From the NCBI GenBank assembly GCA_910576555.1, contig CAJTIY010000003.1:62001-126000 (forward strand): DNA of 64,000 nucleotides. Direction: 5' to 3'. Position 1 is the first letter of the stretch, and every line of letters starts with the position of its first letter. Both the position numbers and the translations under genes were made by a program. Under the pieces are notes generated by a model, which did not search any database, was not told where the DNA came from, and was given only the letters and a program-made list of their open reading frames with translations. Below are positions 17,937 to 26,586 of this stretch, piece after piece. Source of the stretch: an uncultured Alistipes sp. (GTDB taxonomy: Bacteria > Bacteroidota > Bacteroidia > Bacteroidales > Rikenellaceae).

Positions 17937-18101
17937 ATTTGCCGACGGGCAGTTCGAAAAACCTCGGATGAGGGCTTCGCTACGAAGCCTGCTGCCGGTT
18001 ATGCTCCGGCCGTTCATGCCGGTTTTTATCCTTGCGGACTTTTCGTCTTACGCACTCCGGACTGCTGGCCGGTTCACGATCGAACCGCCGTCCGGCTCCG
18101 G

Positions 18102-18491
18102 TCAGTCGAGGAATCCCTCGCGGACCAGCTGCTCGCGGATGCGGACCCAGTCGGCGACGGGGCGTCGCACGCCCTCGACGAAACGCACGGGACATCCCAG
18201 ACTGCTGTCGTCGATATAGAGGTCGGCGTGGACTTTCGGCGACTCGGTCCAGCGGTGCTGCTTCGGGTTCTCGTTCACGGCGTAGAGCGGGATGCCGCGT
18301 TTGCGGAACCACTCCACGGCCGCATCGAGCAGCTTGCCGCTGCGCATCGTGTAGAGGATCAGTCGGCAACCGTTGTCGGTGAGCTCTTTCAGCACGGGCA
18401 GGGCGCCGGCATCCTCGCCGATTTCGGGATAAGCATGGGTGACCACCGTGCCGTCGAAGTCCACGGCGATCGTAGCATCGTAAATAGCCAT
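18102..18491 (-). CDS. Small HAD-like protein, BT0820 type
   Basis: A 129-residue protein of the HAD superfamily: motif I DFDGTVV at residues 10-16 provides the nucleophile Asp and the acid/base Asp, LILYTMRSG near 44 gives motif II, and DLYIDDSSLG near 93 supplies the acidic motif IV. It lacks a cap domain, so it may act on a large substrate such as a protein or a glycan. In Bacteroidota this small family often accompanies capsule genes. It starts three bases after the tyrosine kinase gene, which suggests joint expression; a role as phosphatase for that kinase is speculative. Confidence 0.78.
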   Translation of the reverse strand: MAIYDATIAVDFDGTVVTHAYPEIGEDAGALPVLKELTDNGCRLILYTMRSGKLLDAAVEWFRKRGIPLYAVNENPKQHRWTESPKVHADLYIDDSSLGCPVRFVEGVRRPVADWVRIREQLVREGFLD

Positions 18492-18494
18492 AGG

Positions 18495-20984
18495 TTAGTT
18501 CTTTCGGTGTTGGCGGCGTTTCTTCTTGTCTTTGCCCAGCATGCGGCGGATGAAGTCGAGGATCCGTTTGCGGTAGCTCGTTTCGCGATAGTCGTCGCCG
18601 TAGCCGTATCCATACCCGTAACCGTACCCATAGCCGTATCCGTAGCCATAACCGTATCCGTAACCGTGACGGTGGGCGTGGGAGCCGTTCAGTACGATGC
18701 ACATGTTGCGGAGCTTCTTCTCGCGGTAGATGCGCTCGATGTCGGGCAACTGACGGCGGTCGAGCATGCCTTCGCGAACGATGTAGACGCAGAGGTCGGC
18801 CAGACGGTTCGAGATGATGGTGTCGGCCACCGACATCGACGGCGTACTGTCGATGAAGATGTAGTCGTAGTGGTCGCGGAGCTTCACGATCAGCTGGTCG
18901 AGCTTCTCCGAGAGCAGCATCTCCGCCGGGTTGGGGGGCTGCACGCCCGAGCAGATGATATCGAAGTTGGGGTGTACGCCCGACGGGATGATCAGATCGT
19001 CGAAGCTGATCGTGCCCGTGAGGTATCCCGTGACGCCGCGCTTGTCGTTGTTGTGTCCGAACTGGTTGGTCAGTGCGTGACGGCGCAGGTCGAGGTCCAT
19101 CGCGACGACCCGCTTGCCGGCCAGCGCCAGCGTCATGGCGAGGTTCGTGGCGACGAAGGTCTTACCGGCGTGGGGATTCGACGAGGTGAACATCACGGTG
19201 CGGATCTCCGTGCCGGCCGAGACGCTCATGAACGTCATGTTCGAGCGCAGGATGCGGAACGCCTCCGAGAGCGAGTCGCGGCCCGCTTCGCGCACGGCCA
19301 CGCCTTTCGTCTGGGCGCCTTCGTGGTAGGGGATATCCCCGAGGAAGGGGGCGCTCAACTGCTCCTCGATGTCGCGGCGGCCGCGGATCGTCGTGTCGAG
19401 CAGGCTCAACAGGTAGAGCAGGCCGAACGGAATGGCGATGCCGGCCAGCAGGGCGATGCCGATGATGATCATCGTGCGGGGCGATACGGGCGCCGCGCTG
19501 CCGTAGGCGTAGTCGATCGTGCGCGAGTTGCTCTCGGCGATGGCGAAGTTGAGCTGCGTCTCCTCCTGCTTGTTGAGCAGGTAGAGGAAGAGTTCCTCCT
19601 TGATCTTCTGCTGGCGCGTGATGCCGAGGATGACCTTCTCCTGCGAGGGCATCGTCGAGATGCGCGTGTTGGCCAGCGCCTCCTGATCGCGCAGGGCGTT
19701 GCGCTGGATCTCGAGCGTCGAGATGTGCGAGGTGAGCGAGGCGATGATCGAACGGCGCACGGTGGCCAGCAGGTTGTCGAGGTCCTGAATCACGGGGCTG
19801 TTCACCGAGCTGTTTTCGAGCAGCTTTTCGCGGCGCAGGATCGCGTTGTTGTACTCGCCGATCTGCGCCGAGATCGCGTTGTTGGAGATCGCCGCCATGA
19901 CGGGGATCAGACCGCCCGCGTTGTTCGCGTCGGTGAGGTAGGCGCGGATGAACTCCGCCACGCTGATCTGGTTCTCGATCGAGATACCCTCGGTCCTGTA
20001 GCGCGAACTCTCGGAGACGCTGCGGGCCGCTTCCGACGAGATGTCGACCATGCGGTTGCTCTTCTTGATGTCCTCGATGCCGCGGTCCACCTCGCCCAGC
20101 TCGCGGCCGATCACCTTGAGTCGGTCCTCGATGAAGTCGGCCGTCGTGCGCGAGATGCGGCGCTTGTCCTCGATGGCGTCCTCGTCGTAGACGGCGATGA
20201 GCGTGTTGATCACGTCCTCGGCGCGCTTCGGCACCGTGTTGTTCATCGAGATGGTGACGATCGAGGTCTGCTTGTTCGCCACGTCGCACTTCACGGCGCC
20301 GCGGTAGGCGTTCGTCGCCGCATTGAGCGAGCGCTTGGTCACGTGGATCGGGGTGCCCACGTAGGCCGGCGACATGTAGTAGGTCTGGCGCACGACCATG
20401 CGGCCCACGGGCGTGGCGATCGTGTCGCCGCATACGGCCGTGATCGTGCGGCGGCTCTCCTGCTTGGTGATGAAGTTGTCGGAGAACTCGCGCAGCTGCA
20501 CCTTGCCTTCGCCGAGCGGCGTGACCCACATCGAGAGCGACTGCTTGTCGTTGTCGTCGACGAAGTCGATTTCGATGGGCGACTGGCCGTAGAGATCCTT
20601 CATGCGCAGGCGCTCCTTTACGGCGAAGGTCGTCGTCAGGTTGAGGCGCTTGACCACGTCGGCCATCAGGCGGCGCGACTGGAGGATGAAGACCTCGTTG
20701 TCGACGTTGCGGCGGCTCTGGAAGCCGGCCAGATCGCTGAATGCCGTCAGGTCGGTATCGCCGCCCTTGCGGCTGTCCTTGACGAGGATCGTCGCCTTAC
20801 GGCTGTAGGTGGGCGGCGTGATGGCCAGATAGTAGTAGGCGACGCCGAGGCAGAGGAGTACGGAGAGCAGGAACCAGTACCAGTTGGCGATCACCATCTG
20901 GATGATGTCGTGGATGGCGATCGTATTGTCGCCCGTGGTTTTCTCCTCGGTCGGCAGAGTCGGCTTTTGCTGCAGTTCTGTCAT
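18495..20984 (-). CDS. Wzc-like polysaccharide co-polymerase and tyrosine autokinase
   Basis: Inner-membrane protein controlling chain length and export of capsule or exopolysaccharide. The 829-residue product has a Wzz domain with one membrane helix at about residues 37-56, a long periplasmic coiled-coil region, a second helix near 495-520, and a C-terminal BY-kinase domain with Walker A NPHAGKT near 600, Walker A' MDLDLRR near 630 and Walker B IFIDSTPS near 710. The end holds the tyrosine cluster used for autophosphorylation, here as (Gly-Tyr)11-Gly followed by two more Tyr and a strongly basic tail. It lies between the Wza-like gene (13 bases) and the HAD gene (3 bases). No glycosyltransferases are adjacent. 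Confidence 0.93.
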   Translation of the reverse strand: MTELQQKPTLPTEEKTTGDNTIAIHDIIQMVIANWYWFLLSVLLCLGVAYYYLAITPPTYSRKATILVKDSRKGGDTDLTAFSDLAGFQSRRNVDNEVFILQSRRLMADVVKRLNLTTTFAVKERLRMKDLYGQSPIEIDFVDDNDKQSLSMWVTPLGEGKVQLREFSDNFITKQESRRTITAVCGDTIATPVGRMVVRQTYYMSPAYVGTPIHVTKRSLNAATNAYRGAVKCDVANKQTSIVTISMNNTVPKRAEDVINTLIAVYDEDAIEDKRRISRTTADFIEDRLKVIGRELGEVDRGIEDIKKSNRMVDISSEAARSVSESSRYRTEGISIENQISVAEFIRAYLTDANNAGGLIPVMAAISNNAISAQIGEYNNAILRREKLLENSSVNSPVIQDLDNLLATVRRSIIASLTSHISTLEIQRNALRDQEALANTRISTMPSQEKVILGITRQQKIKEELFLYLLNKQEETQLNFAIAESNSRTIDYAYGSAAPVSPRTMIIIGIALLAGIAIPFGLLYLLSLLDTTIRGRRDIEEQLSAPFLGDIPYHEGAQTKGVAVREAGRDSLSEAFRILRSNMTFMSVSAGTEIRTVMFTSSNPHAGKTFVATNLAMTLALAGKRVVAMDLDLRRHALTNQFGHNNDKRGVTGYLTGTISFDDLIIPSGVHPNFDIICSGVQPPNPAEMLLSEKLDQLIVKLRDHYDYIFIDSTPSMSVADTIISNRLADLCVYIVREGMLDRRQLPDIERIYREKKLRNMCIVLNGSHAHRHGYGYGYGYGYGYGYGYGYGYGYGDDYRETSYRKRILDFIRRMLGKDKKKRRQHRKN
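18597..18665 (-). repeat. Codon repeat encoding a (Gly-Tyr)11-Gly tail
   Basis: Twenty-three consecutive codons encode alternating glycine and tyrosine near the end of the tyrosine kinase. All four glycine codons and both tyrosine codons are used, so the hexanucleotide repeat has drifted at silent sites while the protein repeat is intact. Confidence 0.9.
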
Positions 20985-20997
20985 GTCGTCGGATGTG

Positions 20998-21795
20998 TTA
21001 TTTTTTTGTAAGCGTGATGATCAGGGTGGCTACCGAGATGGCGGTGCCGACGAGCGAAAGGTAGAAGCTGCGGTTCTGGCTGATCTCGCCCGACTGCGCC
21101 TTGTACTTGTTGGGTTTGACGTAGATCACGTCGTTCTGCTGGAGGTAGAAGGCCGGCGACTCGAACACCTTGCGCGAGGTGAGGTCGAGCAGCATGACGG
21201 TGCGCTTCCCGTCGGCCTCGCGGATCACGGTCACCTCGTTGCGCATGCCGAAGACGGTCATGTCGCCCGCCATCGCCAGCGCGTCGAACACCGACAGGCG
21301 GTCGTGCCTGACGGTGTACTCGCCCGGCCGGGCGACCTCGCCGAGCACGGCGATCTTCATGTCGGCGAACTGGACGTTGACCGTCGGTTCGTTGATGTAT
21401 CCCTCCTCGGCGATCTTCGAGGCGATGGCCTCGGCGAGCTCCGTGCGGGTTTTGTCCCGGCAGTCGATCTTGCCGATGACGGGCATGTCGAGGAAGCCCT
21501 CCTCGTCGACGGTGCGCACCTGAAGCGACTGTACGCCGGACGCGGTGGCGGTCGGAGTGCCCGAGAGCGAGCTGTAGGAGGTCGAGGAGTTGAACGGCAC
21601 GGCCAACTCGGGATCGCGGCTGTTGACCACCACCGTGAGGCGGTCGAGCGGTTTGATGCGGATCTGACCGTTCCGGAGGATTTGTTCGGGCGTTTCGACG
21701 CGGGCGTCTTGAATGTACCAAACGCGTTTCTGCGCCGAACAGGATGCGAGCAGGACGGCCGTCAGAACGGCGATCGTGAGTCTGAAGTGCTTCAT
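20998..21795 (-). CDS. Wza-like polysaccharide export lipoprotein
   Basis: Outer-membrane lipoprotein that would form the capsule or exopolysaccharide export channel together with the Wzc-like kinase. The 265-residue protein has a lipobox VLLASC with Cys19, a polysaccharide-export domain at about residues 45-145 (IRIKPLDRLTVVVNSRDPEL, then FLDMPVIGKI) and a SLBB-type domain with LGEVARPGEYTV near 150 and RLSVFDALAMAGDMT near 168. A C-terminal hydrophobic segment near 247-262 may take the place of the membrane-spanning helix of Wza. It is first in a three-gene operon. Confidence 0.92.
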   Translation of the reverse strand: MKHFRLTIAVLTAVLLASCSAQKRVWYIQDARVETPEQILRNGQIRIKPLDRLTVVVNSRDPELAVPFNSSTSYSSLSGTPTATASGVQSLQVRTVDEEGFLDMPVIGKIDCRDKTRTELAEAIASKIAEEGYINEPTVNVQFADMKIAVLGEVARPGEYTVRHDRLSVFDALAMAGDMTVFGMRNEVTVIREADGKRTVMLLDLTSRKVFESPAFYLQQNDVIYVKPNKYKAQSGEISQNRSFYLSLVGTAISVATLIITLTKK

Positions 21796-21822
21796 GAAAT
21801 TGCGACGTTAGATAATCCGCGG

Positions 21823-21830
21823 CAAATGTA
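21823..21830 (-). promoter_or_regulatory. Promoter -7 box for the capsule export operon
   Basis: The minus strand reads TACATTTG, a match to TAnnTTTG, 27 bases upstream of the Wza-like start codon. Confidence 0.6.
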
Positions 21831-21925
21831 ATAAAATCTGTCGAATATTCGCGTGCGCTTCGGGTGAATTCGTCCGGCGGAAAGATATTCTCGGCCGCAG
21901 CGGCGGGATTTCGACCGAAAAATCG

Positions 21926-21933
21926 TAAATTTG
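21926..21933 (+). promoter_or_regulatory. Promoter -7 box for the maltose operon
   Basis: TAAATTTG matches TAnnTTTG and lies 23 bases before the beta-phosphoglucomutase start. It diverges from the capsule operon promoter about 100 bases away. Confidence 0.6.
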
Positions 21934-21956
21934 ACCGTCTCAAACAACCGAACGCT

Positions 21957-22631
21957 ATGATTGCTTGCTGTATATTCGATCTCGACGGCGTGCTGGTCGA
22001 CACGGCGCGCTACCATTACGAGGCGTGGGCCTCGCTGGCGCGCGATCTGGGCTTCGTCTTCACCCCTGAGCAGGGCGAGGCGACGAAGGGGGTGAGCCGC
22101 ATGGCGTCGCTCGAGATCGTGCTGCGCGCGGGCGGCCTGCAGGATCGCTTCACGGCTGCGGAGCGGGAGCGCCTCGCCGCCGAGAAGAATGCCCGTTATC
22201 TGGCCGCCGTGGCGCGGATGACTCCGGCGGAGGTGCTGCCGGGCGTGCGGGACTTTCTCTGCGATGCGGCGCGCCACGACGTGCGGCGGGTGCTCGGCTC
22301 GGCGTCGAAGAACGCCGCGGCGATCCTCGACCGCTGTGACCTGCGCGCCTGCTTCGATGCCGTGATCGACGGCACGCTGGCGACGAAGGCCAAGCCCGAC
22401 CCCGAGGTGTTCCTCCGGGGCGCCGCGGCGGTCGGCGCGGCGCCGGACACGTGCGTCGTCTTCGAGGATGCGGCGGCCGGCATCGAGGCCGCGATGCGCG
22501 GCGGCATGCGTTCGGTGGGCGTGGCCGGCGGGGAGTCGCTCGCCGCCGCGACGCTGCGGATCGACTCCTTCGAAGGGTGCTCCTTCGAGGCGCTCGCGGC
22601 GGCTTTGGAGCGCAAAACCGGGGACCTATGA
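21957..22631 (+). CDS. pgmB: Beta-phosphoglucomutase (HAD family)
   Basis: Interconverts beta-glucose 1-phosphate and glucose 6-phosphate in the cytoplasm. The 224-residue protein has HAD motif I DLDGVLVDTA at residues 8-17, KGVSRMASLE in the cap near 44, motif II GSASKN near 112, Lys in AKPDPEVF near 141 and acidic motif FEDAAAGIEAA near 167; all are typical of PgmB. A longer frame begins at 21864, but the promoter box lies inside it, so ATG at 21957 is used. The stop overlaps the GH65 start (ATGA), coupling it to the enzyme that makes its substrate. Confidence 0.92.
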   Translation: MIACCIFDLDGVLVDTARYHYEAWASLARDLGFVFTPEQGEATKGVSRMASLEIVLRAGGLQDRFTAAERERLAAEKNARYLAAVARMTPAEVLPGVRDFLCDAARHDVRRVLGSASKNAAAILDRCDLRACFDAVIDGTLATKAKPDPEVFLRGAAAVGAAPDTCVVFEDAAAGIEAAMRGGMRSVGVAGGESLAAATLRIDSFEGCSFEALAAALERKTGDL

Positions 22632-24910
22632 ACCGAACCATGAACGAATACCTGAAAATCGATCCGTGGAAGATCGTCGAGGAGCGCTTCGACGCGGCAC
22701 GGATGAAATCTTCCGAATCGCTCTTCGCGCTGGGCAACGGCGTGATGGGCGGTCGAGCCAATTTCGAGGAGCGCTACACGGGCCCGACGCTGCAGGGCAA
22801 CTACATCGGCGGAGTCTACTACCCCGACAAGACGCGCGTGGGGTGGTGGAAGAACGGCTACCCCGAGTACTTCGCCAAAGTGCTCAATGCGGCATTCTGG
22901 ATCGGCGTCGACATCTCGATCGACGGCGAGACGCTCGATGCGGCGCAGGTCGAGGTGCTCGACTTCTACCGCGAGACGGACATGCGCCGCTCGGTGCTGA
23001 CGCGCCGCATGCGGGTGCGGATGCGGAGCGGTGCGGAGGTCGCCGTCGAGGCGGTGCGCTTCCTCTCGCTCGCCCGGCGCGAACTGGGCGTGGTCTCCTA
23101 CTCGGTGACGCCGCTCGACCGGGCGGCGGAGATCGTCTTCTCGCCCCACATCGACGCCGACGTGCGCAACGCCGACGCCAACTACGACGAGAAGTTCTGG
23201 GAGGAGGTGGCCACCGAGGAGGACGCCGTGCGGAGCCGCACCAAGAAGAGCGGTTTCGAGGCGGCGTGGGCGCAGGCCGTGACGCTGGAGGGGGCCGAGT
23301 TCCGCTGCGAGACGACGCCCGAGCGGGTGCGGCACAGGGCCGCGGTGCGCCGGGGGCCGGGCGAGCGGGCCACCTTATATAAATATGCGGGCATCTGCTC
23401 GTCGCTCAACCATGCGCCGGACGACCTCGTGGCGGCGGCGCGCGCCGTGGCGGCCGACGGCCGTGCCGCGGGTTTCGAGGCCCTGCTGCGCGAGCAGGAG
23501 GAGGCGTGGGCCGCACGGTGGCACCGCTGCGACATCCGCATCGAGGGCGACGCGGCGGCCCAGCAGGGTATCCGGTTCTGCATCTTCATGCTGCTGCAGA
23601 CCTACACGGGCGTCGACACGCGCCTGAACATCGGCCCGAAGGGTTTTACGGGCGAGAAGTACGGCGGCGTGACCTACTGGGATACGGAGGCTTACTGCCT
23701 GCCGTTCTACATGGCGACGGCCGGCCGCGAGGTGGCCCGCGAGCTGCTCGTCTACCGCTATAACCAGCTCGACAAGGCGATCGAAAACGCCGCGAAGTTA
23801 GGCTTCCGCGACGGCGCGGCGCTCTATCCGATGGTGACGATCAACGGCGAGGAGTGCCACAACGAGTGGGAGATCACCTTCGAGGAGATCCACCGCAACG
23901 GCGCTATCGCCCATGCGATCCGCAACTACGTCCGCTACACGGGCGATGCGGCGTATCTGGCCGAGGGAGGTCTGGAGGTGCTCGTGGCGATCGCGCGCTT
24001 CTGGGCGCAGCGCATCACGTGGTCCGAGGCGCGGCAGCGCTACGTCATGCTGGGCGTCACGGGCCCCAACGAGTACGAGAACAACGTCGATAACAACTGG
24101 TATACCTCCTACATCGCCTGCTGGTCGATGCGTTACGCCGCCGAGGCTGCGGCGTGGGTGCGCGAACACCGTCCCGAGGCTTATGCCCGCATCTGTGCGA
24201 AGCGGGCGTTCGACGAGGCAGCCGAGACGGCCGTGTGGGCCGATATCGACCGGCGGATGTACTTCGGCGAGGACCGCGAGCGGGGCATCTTCCTCCAGCA
24301 GGACGGCTACCTCGACAAGGAGCAGCTGCTCGCGCGCGACCTCGATCCCGCGGAGCGGCCCATCAACCAGCACTGGTCGTGGGACCGCATCCTTCGTTCG
24401 TGCCTGATCAAGCAGGCCGACGTGCTGCAGGGGCTCTACTTCTTCGGCGATGATTTCGACCGGGAGACCCTGCGGCGGAATTTCGACTTCTACGAGCCCC
24501 GCACGGTCCACGAGTCGAGCCTCTCGCCCTGCGTGCATGCCGTGCTGGCGGCGCGTCTCGGCGACATGGCGAAGGCCTACGAGCTCTATCTGCGCACGGC
24601 GCGCCTCGATCTGGACGACTACAACCGCGAGGTCGGGGAGGGGTGCCACGTCACCTCGATGGCCGGCACGTGGCTCGCGGTGGTCGAGGGCTTCGGCGGC
24701 ATGCAGGTCCGCGACGGCGTGCTCTGCTTCGCGCCCCGGCTGCCCGAGGGGTGGCGCTCGCTCGAATTCCGGGTCGACTACCGGGGACGGGTCCTTACGG
24801 TGCGGGTCCAGCCCGGCCGGGTGGAGGTGACCAACGAAGGCGCACCGGTCGAGATCGTCGTGCTGGATCGCTCCGTACGGCTTGTCGACCGGATCGAAAT
24901 CGCACTTTGA
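22628..24910 (+). CDS. GH65 glycoside phosphorylase, probably maltose phosphorylase
   Basis: Inverting phosphorylase that splits an alpha-linked disaccharide with phosphate into beta-glucose 1-phosphate and glucose. The 760-residue length and layout fit GH65: an N-terminal beta-sandwich with FALGNGVMGGRANFEE near residue 34, then the (alpha/alpha)6 barrel with HNEWEITFEEIHRNG near 412, where the general acid Glu lies (Glu419 or Glu420), VTGPNEYEN near 478, phosphate-site IKQADV near 594 and CHVTSMAGTW near 673. There is no signal peptide. Coupling to pgmB and the nearby GH13 enzyme favours maltose; trehalose or kojibiose cannot be excluded. Confidence 0.9.
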   Translation: MNRTMNEYLKIDPWKIVEERFDAARMKSSESLFALGNGVMGGRANFEERYTGPTLQGNYIGGVYYPDKTRVGWWKNGYPEYFAKVLNAAFWIGVDISIDGETLDAAQVEVLDFYRETDMRRSVLTRRMRVRMRSGAEVAVEAVRFLSLARRELGVVSYSVTPLDRAAEIVFSPHIDADVRNADANYDEKFWEEVATEEDAVRSRTKKSGFEAAWAQAVTLEGAEFRCETTPERVRHRAAVRRGPGERATLYKYAGICSSLNHAPDDLVAAARAVAADGRAAGFEALLREQEEAWAARWHRCDIRIEGDAAAQQGIRFCIFMLLQTYTGVDTRLNIGPKGFTGEKYGGVTYWDTEAYCLPFYMATAGREVARELLVYRYNQLDKAIENAAKLGFRDGAALYPMVTINGEECHNEWEITFEEIHRNGAIAHAIRNYVRYTGDAAYLAEGGLEVLVAIARFWAQRITWSEARQRYVMLGVTGPNEYENNVDNNWYTSYIACWSMRYAAEAAAWVREHRPEAYARICAKRAFDEAAETAVWADIDRRMYFGEDRERGIFLQQDGYLDKEQLLARDLDPAERPINQHWSWDRILRSCLIKQADVLQGLYFFGDDFDRETLRRNFDFYEPRTVHESSLSPCVHAVLAARLGDMAKAYELYLRTARLDLDDYNREVGEGCHVTSMAGTWLAVVEGFGGMQVRDGVLCFAPRLPEGWRSLEFRVDYRGRVLTVRVQPGRVEVTNEGAPVEIVVLDRSVRLVDRIEIAL

Positions 24911-25035
24911 GGCCTCTCGCAGGCGGGGGTGCTGCGGCCGATGGCTCCGACGCGCGGGGCATAACGGAAAACTTTGATGGCGCGCGTAGCGGCGGATCGG
25001 ACCGACGGAGGCTTTGCGACTCGGAGAGCCGTGCG

Positions 25036-25093
25036 GGCCGCAGCCTTCGGGCGGCGAAGGTCCGCTCGTCGCGTCCCTTCGCAGGCTGCGGCC
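25036..25093 (+). other. Structured spacer between the GH65 and GH13 genes
   Basis: GGCCGCAGCCT (25036-25046) pairs with AGGCTGCGGCC (25083-25093), and a nested GCGAAGG (25054-25060) pairs with CCTTCGC (25076-25082). The two right arms are adjacent, giving an 18-base-pair composite stem with a 7-base bulge and a 15-base loop. There is no T-run, so it is not a standard terminator. The rest of the 239-base spacer shows nothing further. Confidence 0.6.
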
Positions 25094-25149
25094 GCGGATG
25101 GCCGGGCCCGCACCGTGGGGCGGCCCACTGAAAAACAATACGATCGATT

Positions 25150-26442
25150 ATGAAGCATACATTGCATCCGGCATGGAGTTACGACGCCGTGCTTTACGAA
25201 ATGAACGTGCGGCAGCTGACGCCGGAGGGAACCCTCCGCGCCGCGATGGGCAAACTGCCGTTTCTGCGCGACATGGGCATCGACGCCGTGTGGCTCATGC
25301 CCGTCTATCCCATCGGCGAGCTGGAGCGCAAGGGTTCGCTCGGATCCTACTATTCGATCCGCGACTACTGCGCGATCAATCCCGAGCTGGGCACGATGGC
25401 CGATTTCGACGCCTTCGTCGCCGAGGCCCACCGTCTCGGCATGAAGGTGCTGCTCGACTGGGTGGCCAACCACACGGCGCGCGATGCCCGCTGGGTCGCT
25501 GAGTGCCCGCCCGACTGGTACGAGCGCGATGCCGCGGGGGCTCCGGCCGTGCCGTGGGACTGGACCGATACGGCGAAACTCGACTACTGCAACCGCGCCG
25601 TGTGGCGTGCGCAGGCCGATGCGATGGCCTTCTGGCTCACGGAGCATGCCGTCGACGGCTTCCGCTGCGACATGGCGATGCTGGTCCCCATCGAGTTCTG
25701 GAACGAGACGGTGCGGCGGCTGCGCGCGCTGAAACCCGACCTGTTCATGCTGGCCGAGGCCGAGGAGCGCAACCTGTTCGACGCCCCGGCGTTCGATGCC
25801 TGCTATGCGTGGGAGATGCACCACCTGATGTGCGACGTCGCGCAGGGCAAGGTGCGTCTGACGGCATTGCGCGATTACGTCTACGCCGACCGCTGCCGCT
25901 ACCCCTCGTCGGCCATGCGGCTGGCCTTCACCTCGAACCACGACGAGAATTCGTGGAGCGGGTCGGAGTTCGCCCGGTTGGGCGCCGCACGCGAGATCAT
26001 GGCTCTCTTCACGTTCGTCGTGCCGCGCGGCCTGCCGCTCGTCTACACGGGGCAGGAGGTGGGCTACGACCACTCGTTCGCCTTCTTCGACCGCGATCCG
26101 ATTCCGGCCGAGCGTTACCGCGCCGATGACACGACGGAGTTCTACCGGCGTCTCGCGGCGCTGCGGCACGCCAATCCGGCCCTCGCGGCGGGCGAACGGG
26201 GCGGCGAGCCGGTGGAGATCCGCAACAACGCCGAGGATTGTCTGATGACGCTCGTGCGCGAGGTCGAGGGCAACCGCGTCGTGGCGATCATGAACCTCTC
26301 GCCCTACGCCATCCACGCCGCCTATCATACGGGCATCTATGCCGGCAGTTACACCGATGCGATGAGCGGCGCGGCGTACGACCTTCCCCAATGGGTGGAG
26401 GAGGATATGGCGCCGTGGAGCTACCGCGTACTCGTGCGGTAA
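25150..26442 (+). CDS. Cytoplasmic GH13 alpha-amylase-family enzyme
   Basis: A 430-residue alpha-glucan hydrolase or transglycosylase without a signal peptide, so it acts on short maltooligosaccharides inside the cell. GH13 motifs are in order: LLDWVANHT near residue 101 (region I), DGFRCDMA near 167 with the nucleophile Asp, LAEAEE near 201 with the acid/base Glu, and FTSNHDEN near 259 with the stabilising Asp. It is shorter than secreted amylases, and the C-terminal beta domain is compact. It lies 239 bases downstream of GH65, in the same direction, and would feed maltose to it. Confidence 0.9.
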   Translation: MKHTLHPAWSYDAVLYEMNVRQLTPEGTLRAAMGKLPFLRDMGIDAVWLMPVYPIGELERKGSLGSYYSIRDYCAINPELGTMADFDAFVAEAHRLGMKVLLDWVANHTARDARWVAECPPDWYERDAAGAPAVPWDWTDTAKLDYCNRAVWRAQADAMAFWLTEHAVDGFRCDMAMLVPIEFWNETVRRLRALKPDLFMLAEAEERNLFDAPAFDACYAWEMHHLMCDVAQGKVRLTALRDYVYADRCRYPSSAMRLAFTSNHDENSWSGSEFARLGAAREIMALFTFVVPRGLPLVYTGQEVGYDHSFAFFDRDPIPAERYRADDTTEFYRRLAALRHANPALAAGERGGEPVEIRNNAEDCLMTLVREVEGNRVVAIMNLSPYAIHAAYHTGIYAGSYTDAMSGAAYDLPQWVEEDMAPWSYRVLVR

Positions 26443-26570
26443 GCGCTGTGCCGGACGGATGCGGGCCGCTTGGCGTGCTGCCGCAGGCTCTTTTTCGGGA
26501 GCCGTGACCCGGAGCGGCCGGGTGTGCCGTGCGATTTGCGTTTGCGGCAGTTTTTTTGCAGGTTTTTTCG

Positions 26571-26578
26571 TATGTTTG
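26571..26578 (+). promoter_or_regulatory. Promoter -7 box for the TPM-lemA unit
   Basis: TATGTTTG matches TAnnTTTG. It overlaps an in-frame ATG at 26572, which therefore cannot be the start; ATG at 26587 is preferred. Confidence 0.55.
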
Positions 26579-26586
26579 CAACCTCG

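Larger units (their letters stand above)
17484..18101. other. Structured non-coding region between nucleotidyltransferase and capsule operon
   Basis: About 620 bases between convergent genes. It holds a rho-independent terminator, a 65-bp tandem repeat and a long perfect hairpin, each listed separately. The remaining sequence gives only Arg/Pro-rich open frames and shows no domain. The repeats make short open frames in several registers, which I regard as non-coding. Confidence 0.5.
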
